64,000 bases of DNA from Paraburkholderia sp. PGU19 (GCF_013426915.1 NZ_AP023181.1:992001-1056000), one strand, 5' to 3'. Positions 36,476 to 45,984 are shown, counted from the first letter of the stretch. The notes: generated from the letters alone by a model not told the origin. Program-made: numbers and translations.

Positions 36476-37732
36476 ATGTACAAGAAGCGTATTGCTGCAA
36501 TTGCAGTCGGCCTCGTTGCCTGCCACGCGCTGTCCGCTTACGCGGCTGACACGAAAACGGTGGAAGTCATGCACTGGTGGACTTCCGGCGGCGAAGCCAA
36601 AGCCCTTTCCGTGCTGAAAGACGGCCTCAAAACCAAGGGCTATGCATGGAAAGACAGCCCGATCGCAGGCGGCGGCGGTGAAGCCGCGCGCACGGTGCTG
36701 AAGGCGCGCGTCGCGTCGGGCAATCCGCCCGATGCGATCCAGATGCTCGGCTTCACCATCCCCGAATACGCGCAGGAAGATTATCTACAGAATCTCGATG
36801 CCGTCGCATCGAAGGAAGGCTGGGACAAGCTCGTTCCCGGCCCAATCCAGAAATTTTCGAAAGTCGACGGTCACTGGGTTGCCGCACCTGTCGATGTGCA
36901 TCGCACGAACTGGATCTGGGCGAACAAAAAGATCTTCGACCAACTGAAGCTCACGCCGCCGAAAACCTTCGATGAACTCGTCGCGGACGCCGACAAGATC
37001 CGCAAGGCCGGCTATATTCCGCTCGCGCACGGCGGCCAGGCATGGCAGGAAGCGACGATCTTCGATAGCGCGGTGATGTCGGCAGGTGGCCCGAAGTTCT
37101 ATCAGCAGGCGCTCGTCAAGCTGGACCCCAGCGCGCTCGGCTCGAAGACGATGGAAAAAGCCTTTGACCAGATGCGCGCGTTGCGCGGCATGGTTGATCC
37201 GAACTTCCCGGGCCGTGACTGGAATCTCGCCACGTCGATGGTCATCAACGGTAAGGCTGCCATGCAGATCATGGGCGACTGGGCCAAGGGCGAGTTTGCA
37301 TCGGCAGGCAAGCAGCCGAATGTCGACTATCTCTGCTTCAACTATCCCGGAACGGATGGCGCGTTCATCTTCAACACCGACCAGTTCGCGGGCTTCAAGA
37401 AGGGCGACGCGAGTCTCCCCGGCGAGTACGCGTTTGCGTCGACCATCATGGACAAGGGCGTCCAGGCGAAATTCAACCAGATCAAAGGCTCGATACCTGC
37501 GCGACTTGATGTGCCACAGGATGGCTTCGACGAGTGCGGCAAGAAGTCGATGAACGACTTGCGCGCAGCGCTCAAGACGGACTCGATGGTCGGCAGCTTC
37601 GCGCACGGACACGCGATGCCCGATGGTCCGAAGAACGCCGTGTATGACGTCGTCACGCACTTCTTCAATTCGAATCAGTCGTCTGCGGATGCCGTCAAAG
37701 CGCTCGTCGCGGCAGTGAAGAACTCGCAGTAA
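36476..37732 (+). CDS. CUT1 sugar ABC transporter, substrate-binding protein
   Basis: A 418-residue periplasmic family 1 solute-binding protein. Signal peptide MYKKRIAAIAVGLVACHALSA with cleavage near AYA-ADTKTV. The mature start EVMHWWTSGGEAKAL and the pattern VASGNPPDAIQMLG, NKKIFDQLKLTPPKTFDEL and KAAMQIMGDWAKGEF are typical of glucose/mannose-type binders of the GtsA/GltB kind. The ATG at 36476 follows AAGGAGACAAAG. Two hairpins follow the gene, as often seen where the binding protein is made in excess. Ligand not predictable. Confidence 0.92.
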   Translation: MYKKRIAAIAVGLVACHALSAYAADTKTVEVMHWWTSGGEAKALSVLKDGLKTKGYAWKDSPIAGGGGEAARTVLKARVASGNPPDAIQMLGFTIPEYAQEDYLQNLDAVASKEGWDKLVPGPIQKFSKVDGHWVAAPVDVHRTNWIWANKKIFDQLKLTPPKTFDELVADADKIRKAGYIPLAHGGQAWQEATIFDSAVMSAGGPKFYQQALVKLDPSALGSKTMEKAFDQMRALRGMVDPNFPGRDWNLATSMVINGKAAMQIMGDWAKGEFASAGKQPNVDYLCFNYPGTDGAFIFNTDQFAGFKKGDASLPGEYAFASTIMDKGVQAKFNQIKGSIPARLDVPQDGFDECGKKSMNDLRAALKTDSMVGSFAHGHAMPDGPKNAVYDVVTHFFNSNQSSADAVKALVAAVKNSQ

Positions 37733-37748
37733 GCCAAATGGTCCTTGT

Positions 37749-37799
37749 GCGGATGCGGCACCCAACGCCGCTGTCCGCGAGGCCCGTCATCTCCGACGG
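37749..37799 (+). other. Two intercistronic hairpins after the binding-protein gene
   Basis: GCGGA-t-GCGGC (37749-37759) pairs with GCCGC-tg-TCCGC (37767-37778), a 10-bp interrupted stem with a 7-base loop. CCGTC (37784-37788) then pairs with GACGG (37795-37799), next to the region preceding the permease start. No T run follows, so this looks like an mRNA-processing or stability element lowering permease relative to binding-protein expression. Confidence 0.65.
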
Positions 37800-37810
37800 T
37801 AGGTGTTGCC

Positions 37811-38785
37811 ATGCTATTGCACAATCGCGCCCATGCGGCGACCACGCTTGATGATCTGAACAACAGCTCGGGCCAAAGCCCGACGCGAAAGCGATCGACG
37901 TTTCGAAACCGCTTCGAAGCGGTTCTGCCCAAGATCGTGCTCAGCCCAACATTGATCATCACGTTGATCTTTGTCTACGGTTTTATCGCGTGGACGACGG
38001 TGCTCTCGTTCACCCGCTCACGCGCCTTTGCCAACTTTCACTGGGCAGGTCTGCTTCAGTATGGGCGCGTCTGGGAGCATCCGCGCTGGCATGTGGCGAT
38101 CGGCAACCTCGGCATCTACGCATCGCTCTATGTCGTGCTGTGCATGGCGATCGGTCTCGGCCTTGCCATTCTGCTCGATCAGCGGATTCGCGCTGAAGGC
38201 GGATTGCGGGCGCTCTTTCTCTATCCGATGGCGCTCTCGTTCATCGTCACGGGCACCGCATGGAAATGGATTCTCAATCCGGGTCTGGGCCTCACCAAGC
38301 TGTTCCATGACTGGGGTTGGACGAGTTTCCAGTTCGACTGGATCATCAACGACGACATGGCGATCTACACCGTCGTCATCGCCGCTGTCTGGCAGGCGTC
38401 GGGCTTTGTGATGGCGATGTTTCTGGCAGGCTTGCGCGGCATCGACCAGGAACAGATCAAGGCCGCGTCGATCGATGGTGCCCGCATGCCTTCGATCTAC
38501 CGGCGAGTCATCATTCCGCAGCTGCGGCCCGTCTTCGTATCCGCATTCGTGATTCTCGTGCACCTCGCCGTCAAGAGCTATGAACTCGTCATTGCATTGA
38601 CGGGCGCCGGTCCCGGCTACTCGACCGAATTGCCGTCGACCTTCATGTACTCGTTCACCTTCACCCGCAACGAACTCGGCATGGGGGCGGCCAGCGCCGT
38701 GATGATGCTGTGCACGGTGGCGGCCATCATGGTGCCCTATCTCTATTCCGAAATGAGACCTCGCCGGAAGAGCGGCGGCCATTGA
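37811..38785 (+). CDS. CUT1 sugar ABC transporter permease 1
   Basis: A 324-residue MalF-like inner membrane permease. About six membrane segments, with a basic N-terminus and first helix near IVLSPTLIITLIFVYGFIAW. The EAA loop is visible in IDQEQIKAASIDGARMPSIY followed by RRVIIPQLRP, which contacts the ATPase. Start ATG 37811; an upstream GTG-like extension would run through the hairpins and is rejected. Forms the translocation pore with the next permease. Confidence 0.92.
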   Translation: MLLHNRAHAATTLDDLNNSSGQSPTRKRSTFRNRFEAVLPKIVLSPTLIITLIFVYGFIAWTTVLSFTRSRAFANFHWAGLLQYGRVWEHPRWHVAIGNLGIYASLYVVLCMAIGLGLAILLDQRIRAEGGLRALFLYPMALSFIVTGTAWKWILNPGLGLTKLFHDWGWTSFQFDWIINDDMAIYTVVIAAVWQASGFVMAMFLAGLRGIDQEQIKAASIDGARMPSIYRRVIIPQLRPVFVSAFVILVHLAVKSYELVIALTGAGPGYSTELPSTFMYSFTFTRNELGMGAASAVMMLCTVAAIMVPYLYSEMRPRRKSGGH

Positions 38786-38824
38786 ACTCAACCGAAAGCC
38801 CCTTAGCAACCTTTTTGCATGGGA

Positions 38825-38855
38825 CCAGAGTAAGGCTCTAAAGAGCGAACTCTGG
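38825..38855 (+). other. Hairpin upstream of the second permease
   Basis: CCAGAGT (38825-38831) pairs with ACTCTGG (38849-38855), enclosing a second small palindrome CTCTaaAGAG (38836-38845). It ends a few bases before the AGGAG ribosome binding site of permease 2 and could affect its translation or mRNA stability. Confidence 0.55.
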
Positions 38856-38871
38856 CCGACAGGAGACAACG

Positions 38872-39765
38872 ATGGCTACCAAAACATGGGACTCACCACA
38901 GATGGTGGTGGGCAAGCATAACTACGTCTCACGGATCGTCATTTATTCGATGCTGGCGATTGCAGCCGTGGTCTATCTCGTACCGCTGCTCGTGATGCTG
39001 CTGACGTCGTTCAAACCGCTGCCCGAAGTTTATTCCGGCAATATCCTCGCGCTGCCACATCAGTGGACACTCGAAGCGTGGGAAAAAGCCTGGGGATCGG
39101 CGTGCGTGGGACTCGAATGTTCCGGCGTAAAAGGCTTCTTCTGGAATTCCTTCCGAATGGTCTTCTCTGCCGTAGCGATCTCCACATTGCTCGGCGCATT
39201 GAACGGCTACGTGCTGACCAAATGGCGCTTCAAGGGCGACAACACGCTGTTCGGCCTGATCCTGTTCGGATGCTTCATCCCGTTCCAGATCGTGCTGATT
39301 CCGATGGCGTCGTTCCTCGGCAAGGTCGGCCTCGCGCAATCGATCAGCGGCCTGGTGTTCGTGCACGTCGTGTATGGCCTGTGCTTTACGACGCTGTACT
39401 TCCGCAACTACTACATCGCGTTTCCCGATGAACTCGTGAAGGCGGCAATGATCGACGGTGCACGATTCTTTCGCATCTTCTTCCGCATCCTGCTTCCCAA
39501 CTCCGTGCCGATCATCACGGTCACCGTGATCTGGCAATTCACGAATATCTGGAACGACTTCCTGTTCGGCGCTTCCTTCACAACGGGCAGTTCAGCGCCC
39601 ATCACCGTCGCGCTGAACAACATCGTCAATACATCGACGGGCGTCAAGGAATACAACGTCAACATGGCCACGGCCATGATCGCTGCGCTGCCGACACTGC
39701 TCGTCTATGTAATCGGTGGTCGCTACTTCGTACGCGGTCTGATGGCCGGCTCGGTCAAGGGGTAA
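38872..39765 (+). CDS. CUT1 sugar ABC transporter permease 2
   Basis: A 297-residue MalG-like inner membrane permease. First helix RIVIYSMLAIAAVVYLVPLLV; EAA loop in FPDELVKAAMIDGARFFRIF followed by FRILLPNSVPII. GGAG precedes the ATG. It pairs with permease 1 and ends three bases before the ATPase gene. The periplasmic loop after the first helix contains two Cys (ACVGLECSG), found in the glucose-type subgroup. Confidence 0.93.
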   Translation: MATKTWDSPQMVVGKHNYVSRIVIYSMLAIAAVVYLVPLLVMLLTSFKPLPEVYSGNILALPHQWTLEAWEKAWGSACVGLECSGVKGFFWNSFRMVFSAVAISTLLGALNGYVLTKWRFKGDNTLFGLILFGCFIPFQIVLIPMASFLGKVGLAQSISGLVFVHVVYGLCFTTLYFRNYYIAFPDELVKAAMIDGARFFRIFFRILLPNSVPIITVTVIWQFTNIWNDFLFGASFTTGSSAPITVALNNIVNTSTGVKEYNVNMATAMIAALPTLLVYVIGGRYFVRGLMAGSVKG

Positions 39766-39768
39766 ATC

Positions 39769-40875
39769 ATGTCTTCTCTGCACGTATCCAACGTTCGCAA
39801 AGCCTACGGCTCCACCGAAATCCTCAAGGAGATCAACATCGATGTCGATGATGGCGATTTTCTCGTCCTTGTCGGGCCGTCGGGCTGTGGGAAATCGACG
39901 CTGCTTTCGCTGATCGCCGGACTCGACACGCTATCGGGCGGCGAAATCCGCATCGGCAACGACAAGGTCAACGACCTGCATCCGAGCGAGCGCGACATCG
40001 CGATGGTGTTTCAGAGCTATGCGCTGTATCCGAACATGTCCGTTGGGCAGAACATCAGCTTCGGTCTGGAGATGCGCAAGGTGTCGAAACCCGAACGCGA
40101 GAAAGCCGTGAAAGATGCTGCACGTCTGCTGCAGATCGAACACCTGCTCGACCGGCGTCCGGGCCAGTTGTCGGGCGGGCAGCGTCAGCGTGTCGCGATG
40201 GGACGCGCGCTGGTGCGTCATCCGAAGATATTTCTGTTCGATGAACCGCTGTCGAATCTCGATGCAAAACTGCGCGTCGATATGCGCACCGAGATCAAGA
40301 AGCTGCATCAGCGTTTGGGCGCGACCATCGTCTACGTCACGCATGACCAGATCGAAGCCATGACGCTCGCCACGCGTATCGCCGTGATGAAGGGCGGCGT
40401 GCTGCAACAACTCGGCACACCGGCCGAGGTCTACAACACGCCCGCCAACACGTTCGTCGCGACGTTCATGGGCTCGCCGTCGATGAACCTGATTCCGGCA
40501 CGTATCGAACGCGCGAACGGCGCGCTGCGTCTGCTCGTGGGCGAAGGCCAGAAGGCCATCGACCTCGCGTTGCCGCCGCAACCGGCTGCCGTCGAGCGCT
40601 ATATCGGCAAGAAGGTGATTGCGGGTCTGCGCCCTGAAGCGATCGGCGTGGAAAACGAGCGTGCCACGTCGGCGCTGCGCACCGTGCCCGTCACGATCAA
40701 CGTGCTTGAACCGACGGGACCCGACACGCTCGCCGTGCTCGATCTCGGCGGCATGGAAGTGTCTGCGAGACTCGGTGCCGACATGCCGCACGCGTCGGGC
40801 GAACGATGCGAGTTGCGCGTCGATCTGTCGAAGCTCGTGCTGTTCGACGCCGACACGGAAGTTCGCATTCACTGA
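39769..40875 (+). CDS. CUT1 sugar ABC transporter ATP-binding protein (UgpC/MsmX-like)
   Basis: A 368-residue ATPase energising the sugar importer. Walker [10 protein letters not shown] (about 37-45), Q-loop [13 protein letters not shown], signature [16 protein letters not shown] (about 134-149), Walker [18 protein letters not shown]-loop [13 protein letters not shown], and the C-terminal TOBE/MalK-type domain (GLRPEAIGV). Completes a full CUT1 importer with the three preceding genes. Confidence 0.94.
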   Translation: MSSLHVSNVRKAYGSTEILKEINIDVDDGDFLVLVGPSGCGKSTLLSLIAGLDTLSGGEIRIGNDKVNDLHPSERDIAMVFQSYALYPNMSVGQNISFGLEMRKVSKPEREKAVKDAARLLQIEHLLDRRPGQLSGGQRQRVAMGRALVRHPKIFLFDEPLSNLDAKLRVDMRTEIKKLHQRLGATIVYVTHDQIEAMTLATRIAVMKGGVLQQLGTPAEVYNTPANTFVATFMGSPSMNLIPARIERANGALRLLVGEGQKAIDLALPPQPAAVERYIGKKVIAGLRPEAIGVENERATSALRTVPVTINVLEPTGPDTLAVLDLGGMEVSARLGADMPHASGERCELRVDLSKLVLFDADTEVRIH

Positions 40876-40905
40876 GTGCGCAGCGCAACGACGGATGGTG
40901 CAGCC

Positions 40906-41685
40906 ATGAGCAAGATAGCTGGAAAGTGTTCAACCGCGCTGGTAACGGGCGCGCGACGCGGCATCGGCCGGTCGATCTGCATCGCGCTCGCGCGGCGCGG
41001 CTTCGACATCGTGCTGACGGATGTCGTGAACGACGAGGACGCCGCGACGGCCTGCGCGCTCGTACGCGACGAAGGTCAGGAGGCGCTCTTCATTCAGAGC
41101 GATCTCAGCGACGTCGCTTCACACGCTAGCGTTGTCGAGGAAGCCGTACGTTTCAAGGGAAGCATTGAATGCCTCGTCAACAACGCGGGCATCGGTTCGC
41201 CTAGCCGTGGCGATCTGCTCGACGTGTCGCCACAAGCGTTCGATGCCGTGCTCGACGTCAATCTGCGCGGCACGTTCTTTATGACGCAGGCCGTCGCTCG
41301 CCATATGTGTGCGACGTCGTCGACAGCCGCCCGTTCGATCGTGACGGTCTCGTCGGTATCGGCAGAGATGGCATCGCCCGAGCGCGCCGAATACTGCCTG
41401 TCCAAGTCCGCGCTGCCGATGATGACGCGCCTGTTTGCATTGCGGCTTGCGAGCGCAAATGTCGGCGTGTTCGAGGTGCGGCCCGGCATTATCCGCACGC
41501 CGATGACATCCGGCGTCGCGGAGAAATACGAGGCGCGTTTCCGCGAGGGCCTGGTTCCCGCCGGCCGCTGGGGCGAAAGCGACGAAGTGGGCCAGGCAGT
41601 CGCGACGCTCGCCGGGGGCCTGTTGCCCTTCGCGACAGGAAGCGTGGTCAACGTGGATGGCGGCCTGTCCATCCCTGCATTCTGA
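40906..41685 (+). CDS. Short-chain dehydrogenase/reductase
   Basis: A 259-residue classical SDR. Cofactor motif TGARRGIGRSI (about 13-23), NNAGIG (about 91-96), catalytic Ser in VTVSSVSAEM and Tyr-Lys in YCLSKSA (about 165-171), and a C-terminal GSVVNVDGGLSIPAF. Usually annotated 3-ketoacyl-ACP reductase, but context says a sugar or polyol dehydrogenase, or reduction/oxidation of a hydroxyacyl-CoA after the hydratase. I chose ATG 40906 over an in-frame GTG overlapping the ATPase end. Confidence 0.9.
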   Translation: MSKIAGKCSTALVTGARRGIGRSICIALARRGFDIVLTDVVNDEDAATACALVRDEGQEALFIQSDLSDVASHASVVEEAVRFKGSIECLVNNAGIGSPSRGDLLDVSPQAFDAVLDVNLRGTFFMTQAVARHMCATSSTAARSIVTVSSVSAEMASPERAEYCLSKSALPMMTRLFALRLASANVGVFEVRPGIIRTPMTSGVAEKYEARFREGLVPAGRWGESDEVGQAVATLAGGLLPFATGSVVNVDGGLSIPAF

Positions 41686-41695
41686 GCCGACTGAC

Positions 41696-43420
41696 ATGAA
41701 AACGACGACATATGACTACGTGATCGTGGGCGGCGGCTCGGCCGGTTGTGTACTGGCCAATCGCCTGAGCGCCGATCCGTCGATCAAGGTCCTGCTGCTC
41801 GAAGCAGGCGGTTCCGATCGCCACCCGTTCTTCTCGATGCCCGCAGGCTTCGCGAAGATGACGCGCGGCATCGGTTCGTGGGGCTGGTTCACCGTGCCGC
41901 AGAAGCATCTGAACAACCGCGTGCTGCGCTTCACGCAAGCGAAGGTGATCGGCGGCGGTTCGTCGATCAATGCGCAGATCTATACGCGCGGCGTTCCCGC
42001 TGACTATGACGATTGGGAAAATAAGGCGGGCGCGACGGGCTGGTCTTATCGCGATGTGCTGCCCTACTTCAAGAAGTCCGAGAACAACCAGCGCTTTGCC
42101 AACGAGTATCACAGCTATGGCGGCCCGCTCGGCGTATCGAATCCGATCAGCCCGTTGCCGATCTGCGAGGCGTTCTTTCAGGCTGGACAAGAACTCGGTA
42201 TTCCGTTCAATCCTGACTTCAATGGTGCGAGCCAGGAAGGTCTGGGCTATTACCAACTCACGCAACTGGATGCACGGCGTTCATCGACGGCAGCCGGCTT
42301 TATCCGACCGGTGCTCGGACGTGCGAATCTGACGGTCTCGATGCAGGCACGAACGCTGCGTGTGATTGTCGAAGGGAACCGCGCAGTCGGTGTCGAATAC
42401 GTGACGGGCGACAGCCGCGACGCGCAGATCGTGCGCGCGTCGCGTGAAGTGATCGTGTCGTCGGGTGCGATCGGTTCGCCGAAACTGTTGATGCAATCGG
42501 GCATCGGTCCCGCCGATCATCTGGCGTCCGTTGGCATCAAAGCTGTCCACGATCTTCGCGGCGTCGGCTCGAATTTGCAGGATCACCTCGACCTCTTCGT
42601 CATCGCCGAATGCACTGGCGATCACACCTACGACAAGTACAACAAGCTCCACAACGCCGCATGGGCGGGACTGCAATATCTGTTGCTGAAGAAAGGCCCG
42701 GTTGCATCGAGTCTCTTCGAAACGGGCGGGTTCTGGTACGCGGATCGCGACGCGCGGGACCGCTCGCCCGACATCCAGTTTCATCTCGGCCTCGGGTCCG
42801 GTATCGAAGCGGGCATGGCGAAGCTGAACAATGCGGGCGTTACGCTCAACACCGCGTACCTTCGCCCGTGTTCGCGCGGCACGGTGCGTCTCGCCAGCGC
42901 GGACCCCGCCGCCGCGCCGCTGCTCGATCCGAACTACTGGGCCGATCCATACGATCGCGACATGGCGATCAAGGGTTTGCGGCTCGCGCGCGACATCCTG
43001 CGCGCCCCAGCGATGAAGCGCTATGTGCAAAGCGAAGTTCTGCCGGGAGCGCGTGTGAATACCGATCAGGAACTGTTCGACTATGCATGCGCGAATGCAA
43101 AGACCGACCACCACCCGGTCGGCACCTGCCGCATGGGACGGCCCGATGATCCCGACAGCGTCGTCACGCCCGATCTGCGTCTTATCGGACTGGATGGCCT
43201 GAGAGTCGTCGACGCGTCCGTCATGCCCTATCTGCCTTCGTGCAACACGAATGCACCGACGATCATGGTCGCCGAAAAAGCCGCCGACATGATCATTCAA
43301 TCCCAGACATCGAGAGGTTTCCGTGAACATCAATCTGCCAACGCTGGAAGGTTCAATCACCCCGTACACGATGCAGCACCGGGAAGACCAGGTTCCGCCG
43401 TCCACCGCGCCGACGTTTAA
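41696..43420 (+). CDS. GMC-family FAD-dependent oxidoreductase
   Basis: A 574-residue glucose-methanol-choline oxidoreductase. FAD-binding VGGGSAGCVLANRL near the N-terminus (about residues 9-22), GSSINAQIYTRG (GMC signature 1 region, about 88-99), SGAIGSPKLLMQSGIGP (signature 2, about 261-277) and the C-terminal HHPVGTCRMG with the catalytic His, then DASVMPYLPSCNTNAP. Relatives oxidise choline, polyols, glucose or long alcohols to aldehydes or ketones. Conserved homology ends near 43310, but the frame runs on and overlaps the next gene by 98 bases, giving an unusual tail of about 35 residues; a lost stop codon is possible. Confidence 0.9.
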   Translation: MKTTTYDYVIVGGGSAGCVLANRLSADPSIKVLLLEAGGSDRHPFFSMPAGFAKMTRGIGSWGWFTVPQKHLNNRVLRFTQAKVIGGGSSINAQIYTRGVPADYDDWENKAGATGWSYRDVLPYFKKSENNQRFANEYHSYGGPLGVSNPISPLPICEAFFQAGQELGIPFNPDFNGASQEGLGYYQLTQLDARRSSTAAGFIRPVLGRANLTVSMQARTLRVIVEGNRAVGVEYVTGDSRDAQIVRASREVIVSSGAIGSPKLLMQSGIGPADHLASVGIKAVHDLRGVGSNLQDHLDLFVIAECTGDHTYDKYNKLHNAAWAGLQYLLLKKGPVASSLFETGGFWYADRDARDRSPDIQFHLGLGSGIEAGMAKLNNAGVTLNTAYLRPCSRGTVRLASADPAAAPLLDPNYWADPYDRDMAIKGLRLARDILRAPAMKRYVQSEVLPGARVNTDQELFDYACANAKTDHHPVGTCRMGRPDDPDSVVTPDLRLIGLDGLRVVDASVMPYLPSCNTNAPTIMVAEKAADMIIQSQTSRGFREHQSANAGRFNHPVHDAAPGRPGSAVHRADV

Positions 43421-44495
43421 CCGCGTCGCGTATGCGGCGGCGCACGTCGTCGTCGATCCAGCGCGTGCGTACGAGCCATGGGGCGATACGCCGCCTGTCG
43501 ACTGGGACGCTACGCTTGCATTTCGCAGCTACCTGTACGGCCTGGGATTCAAGGTGGCCGAAGCGATGGATACCGCGCAACGTGGCATGGGCATTGGCTG
43601 GCCAACAGCTGCCGAACTGATCCGCCGCAGCATCGCGCACGCGCGCAGCATTCCCGGTGCCGACCTGGCGTGCGGCGCGGGCACCGATCATCTCGACGGC
43701 ACGCGCAGCCAAACGATTGCCGACATTGTCGGCGCCTACAAAGAACAGTTCGAAGTGATCGAATCAGCGGGTGGGCGGCCGATCATGATGGCGAGCCGCG
43801 CCCTGTGCGCAGCAGCGCAGTCCGCCGACGACTACAAGCATGTCTACGACGCCGTGATCTCCGCGTCACGCAACAAGGTCGTGTTGCATTGGCTCGGCGA
43901 TGCGTTCGATGCTTCACTCTCCGGCTACTGGGGCAGCCGCGACGTTGCGACAGCGATGACGACGGTGCTCGACATCATCCGGCTTCATCAGGACAAGGTC
44001 GAAGGCATCAAGATTTCTCTGCTCAACGCAGAATATGAGCGTCAGCTCAGATCGCAGTTGCCCGACGGCGTCGTGATGTTCACCGGCGACGACTACAACT
44101 ACGGCGAACTGATTGCCGGCGACAGCACCGGCCATTCGCACGCGCTACTCGGCATCTTCGACCCGATCGCGCCTGTCGCATCGCGCGCATTGGTGAAGCT
44201 CGCCGCTGGGGATACCCATGCGTATCGCCAGCTCATCGATCCGACGGTTGCGCTATCGCGCGAACTCTTCGCTGCGCCCACCCAGTATTACAAGGCTGGC
44301 GTCGTTTTTCTCGCGTGGCTCAACGGGCATCAACGGCACTTCTCGATGGCAGGCGGCATGCAGTCGGCGCGATCCGTCGCGCACTACGCGGATGTGTTCA
44401 GGAAAGCGGACGTCGCGGGCGTATTGATTCGCCCCGAACTGGCGCGCCGTCGCATGAGCGAGTTTCTGAGTCTCGCTGCGGGTATCGATAACTGA
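43323..44495 (+). CDS. DUF993 (dihydrodipicolinate synthase-like) protein
   Basis: A 390-residue protein that matches, from memory, the DUF993 family, predicted TIM-barrel enzymes of unproven function. Stretches such as GMGIGWPTAAELIRRSI, CGAGTDHLDG, VIESAGGRPIMMASRALC and VVLHWLGDAFDASLSGYWG look strongly conserved; GDDYNYGELIAGDSTGHSHAL suggests a metal or substrate pocket. Start is GTG at 43323 with GAGAGG upstream, inside the GMC gene's tail. Being the only uncharacterised enzyme in a pathway-like operon, it could be the aldolase, dehydratase or isomerase of the route; I cannot say which. Confidence 0.8.
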   Translation: MNINLPTLEGSITPYTMQHREDQVPPSTAPTFNRVAYAAAHVVVDPARAYEPWGDTPPVDWDATLAFRSYLYGLGFKVAEAMDTAQRGMGIGWPTAAELIRRSIAHARSIPGADLACGAGTDHLDGTRSQTIADIVGAYKEQFEVIESAGGRPIMMASRALCAAAQSADDYKHVYDAVISASRNKVVLHWLGDAFDASLSGYWGSRDVATAMTTVLDIIRLHQDKVEGIKISLLNAEYERQLRSQLPDGVVMFTGDDYNYGELIAGDSTGHSHALLGIFDPIAPVASRALVKLAAGDTHAYRQLIDPTVALSRELFAAPTQYYKAGVVFLAWLNGHQRHFSMAGGMQSARSVAHYADVFRKADVAGVLIRPELARRRMSEFLSLAAGIDN

Positions 44496-44535
44496 AGACT
44501 GGTTCGCGCCTCGCGAGCCCGATTGGAGACGAAGC

Positions 44536-45873
44536 ATGACAGCACAGGCAACCTCTGCAGTTTCAGCATCGTCGGTGAACGATGCCGATGCGAACGTGAC
44601 AGGCAAGGATCTTCGACGCGTCATTGCGGCGAGCGTCGCCGGCAGCGCAATGGAGTGGTATGACTTCAGCATCTACGGGACCGCTTCAGCACTCATCTTT
44701 TCGGATCTGTTCTTTCCCGGGCTCGACAAGGCTGCAGGACTGCTCGCGATCTTCGGCGCGTACGCTGCGGGGTTCTTCGCGCGGCCCTTTGGTGGGCTGT
44801 TCTTCGGCTGGCTCGGCGACAAATATGGCCGCAAGAGCGTGCTGGTTGCGACCGTGCTGCTGATGGGCGGCTCGACCTTCTGCATCGGCCTGTTGCCTAC
44901 GTGGCACCAGGTCGGCGTGTGGGCGGCCGCGTTGCTGGTCGCATTGCGTCTGCTACAGGGCTTTGGCGCGGGCGCGGAACAGGCGGGCGCCTCGTTGATC
45001 GTGTCGGAGTTCGCACCACCCGCCCGACGTGGCTTCTATGCGGCACTGCCGTTTGCCGGCTGCATCATCGGCATTCTGCTCGCGAACGGCATTTTCACGC
45101 TCGTCCAGCGACTGCCGAAGGACGAATTTCTCAGCTATGGCTGGCGTGTGCCGTTTCTGTTCAGCGTGTTCGTCATCGTTGCCGGCATCGTGATCCGAAT
45201 GCGAGTGAAGGAAAGTCCTGTGTTCGAAGAATTCAAGAATACGGGGCATGCGAGCAAACGGCCGGTGCGCGATCTGATGTCGGAGGCACGCGGCACGTTG
45301 CTGGTTGCGTTCTGCCTGCGCGTCGGCGAAAACGGTTCCTCGTACCTGTACCAGGTGTTTGCGCTCAGCTATCTGACCAAGGTACTGCTGGTCGACAAAT
45401 CGGTTGGCACGATCGGTCTCACGATCGCCGCAGCGCTCGCGGTGTTCACCATTCCGATGATGGGCTGGCTGTCCGATCGCTTCGGCCGGCGGCTGATGTA
45501 TCGGCTCGTTGCGCTGTTCACCTGCCTTTGGGCCTTTCCTGCGTTCTGGCTGTTCACCACGAAAGACCCCGTGCTGATCGTGATCAGCATGGCTGTCGCC
45601 ATCGGTGTGGGCGTGTTCGGGATGTATGGGATTCAGGGCGCGTATTTTCCTGAACTGTTCAGTGCCCGCTATCGATACACGGGCATTGCAGTCAGCAAGG
45701 AATTTGCCGCTGTCGCATCCGGCGGGATCGCACCGTTTATAGCGGCCGCGCTGCTCGCGTGGGCACAAGGCGCGTACTGGCCGATTGCAACCTACATCGC
45801 GGTGTTGGCGGGGATCAGCTTTGTCGCTACTTTCTTCTCACCGGAGACTCGCGGGATCAGTCTTCGACAATGA
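44536..45873 (+). CDS. MFS transporter of the metabolite:H+ symporter (MHS) family
   Basis: A 445-residue, twelve-helix inner membrane carrier. AGSAMEWYDFSIYGTAS near residue 37 is the MHS hallmark; LGDKYGRKSVLVATVLLMGG is the loop 2-3 motif, repeated as LSDRFGRRLMYR between helices 8 and 9. Relatives carry shikimate, alpha-ketoglutarate, proline/betaine or aromatic acids with protons. As last gene of the cluster it could import an alternative carboxylate substrate or export an intermediate. Preceded by GGAGACGAAGC. Confidence 0.88.
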   Translation: MTAQATSAVSASSVNDADANVTGKDLRRVIAASVAGSAMEWYDFSIYGTASALIFSDLFFPGLDKAAGLLAIFGAYAAGFFARPFGGLFFGWLGDKYGRKSVLVATVLLMGGSTFCIGLLPTWHQVGVWAAALLVALRLLQGFGAGAEQAGASLIVSEFAPPARRGFYAALPFAGCIIGILLANGIFTLVQRLPKDEFLSYGWRVPFLFSVFVIVAGIVIRMRVKESPVFEEFKNTGHASKRPVRDLMSEARGTLLVAFCLRVGENGSSYLYQVFALSYLTKVLLVDKSVGTIGLTIAAALAVFTIPMMGWLSDRFGRRLMYRLVALFTCLWAFPAFWLFTTKDPVLIVISMAVAIGVGVFGMYGIQGAYFPELFSARYRYTGIAVSKEFAAVASGGIAPFIAAALLAWAQGAYWPIATYIAVLAGISFVATFFSPETRGISLRQ

Positions 45874-45984
45874 TGCGTGAATGCCGGGCGGCCGGCTTCC
45901 GTGCCGGATGAGCCGCTCGCTGGAATACGGGCGGCGTCTCCTTGTGACAACCCGGAAGGAAACGCCGCCCTCGCTTCTCTGGTC

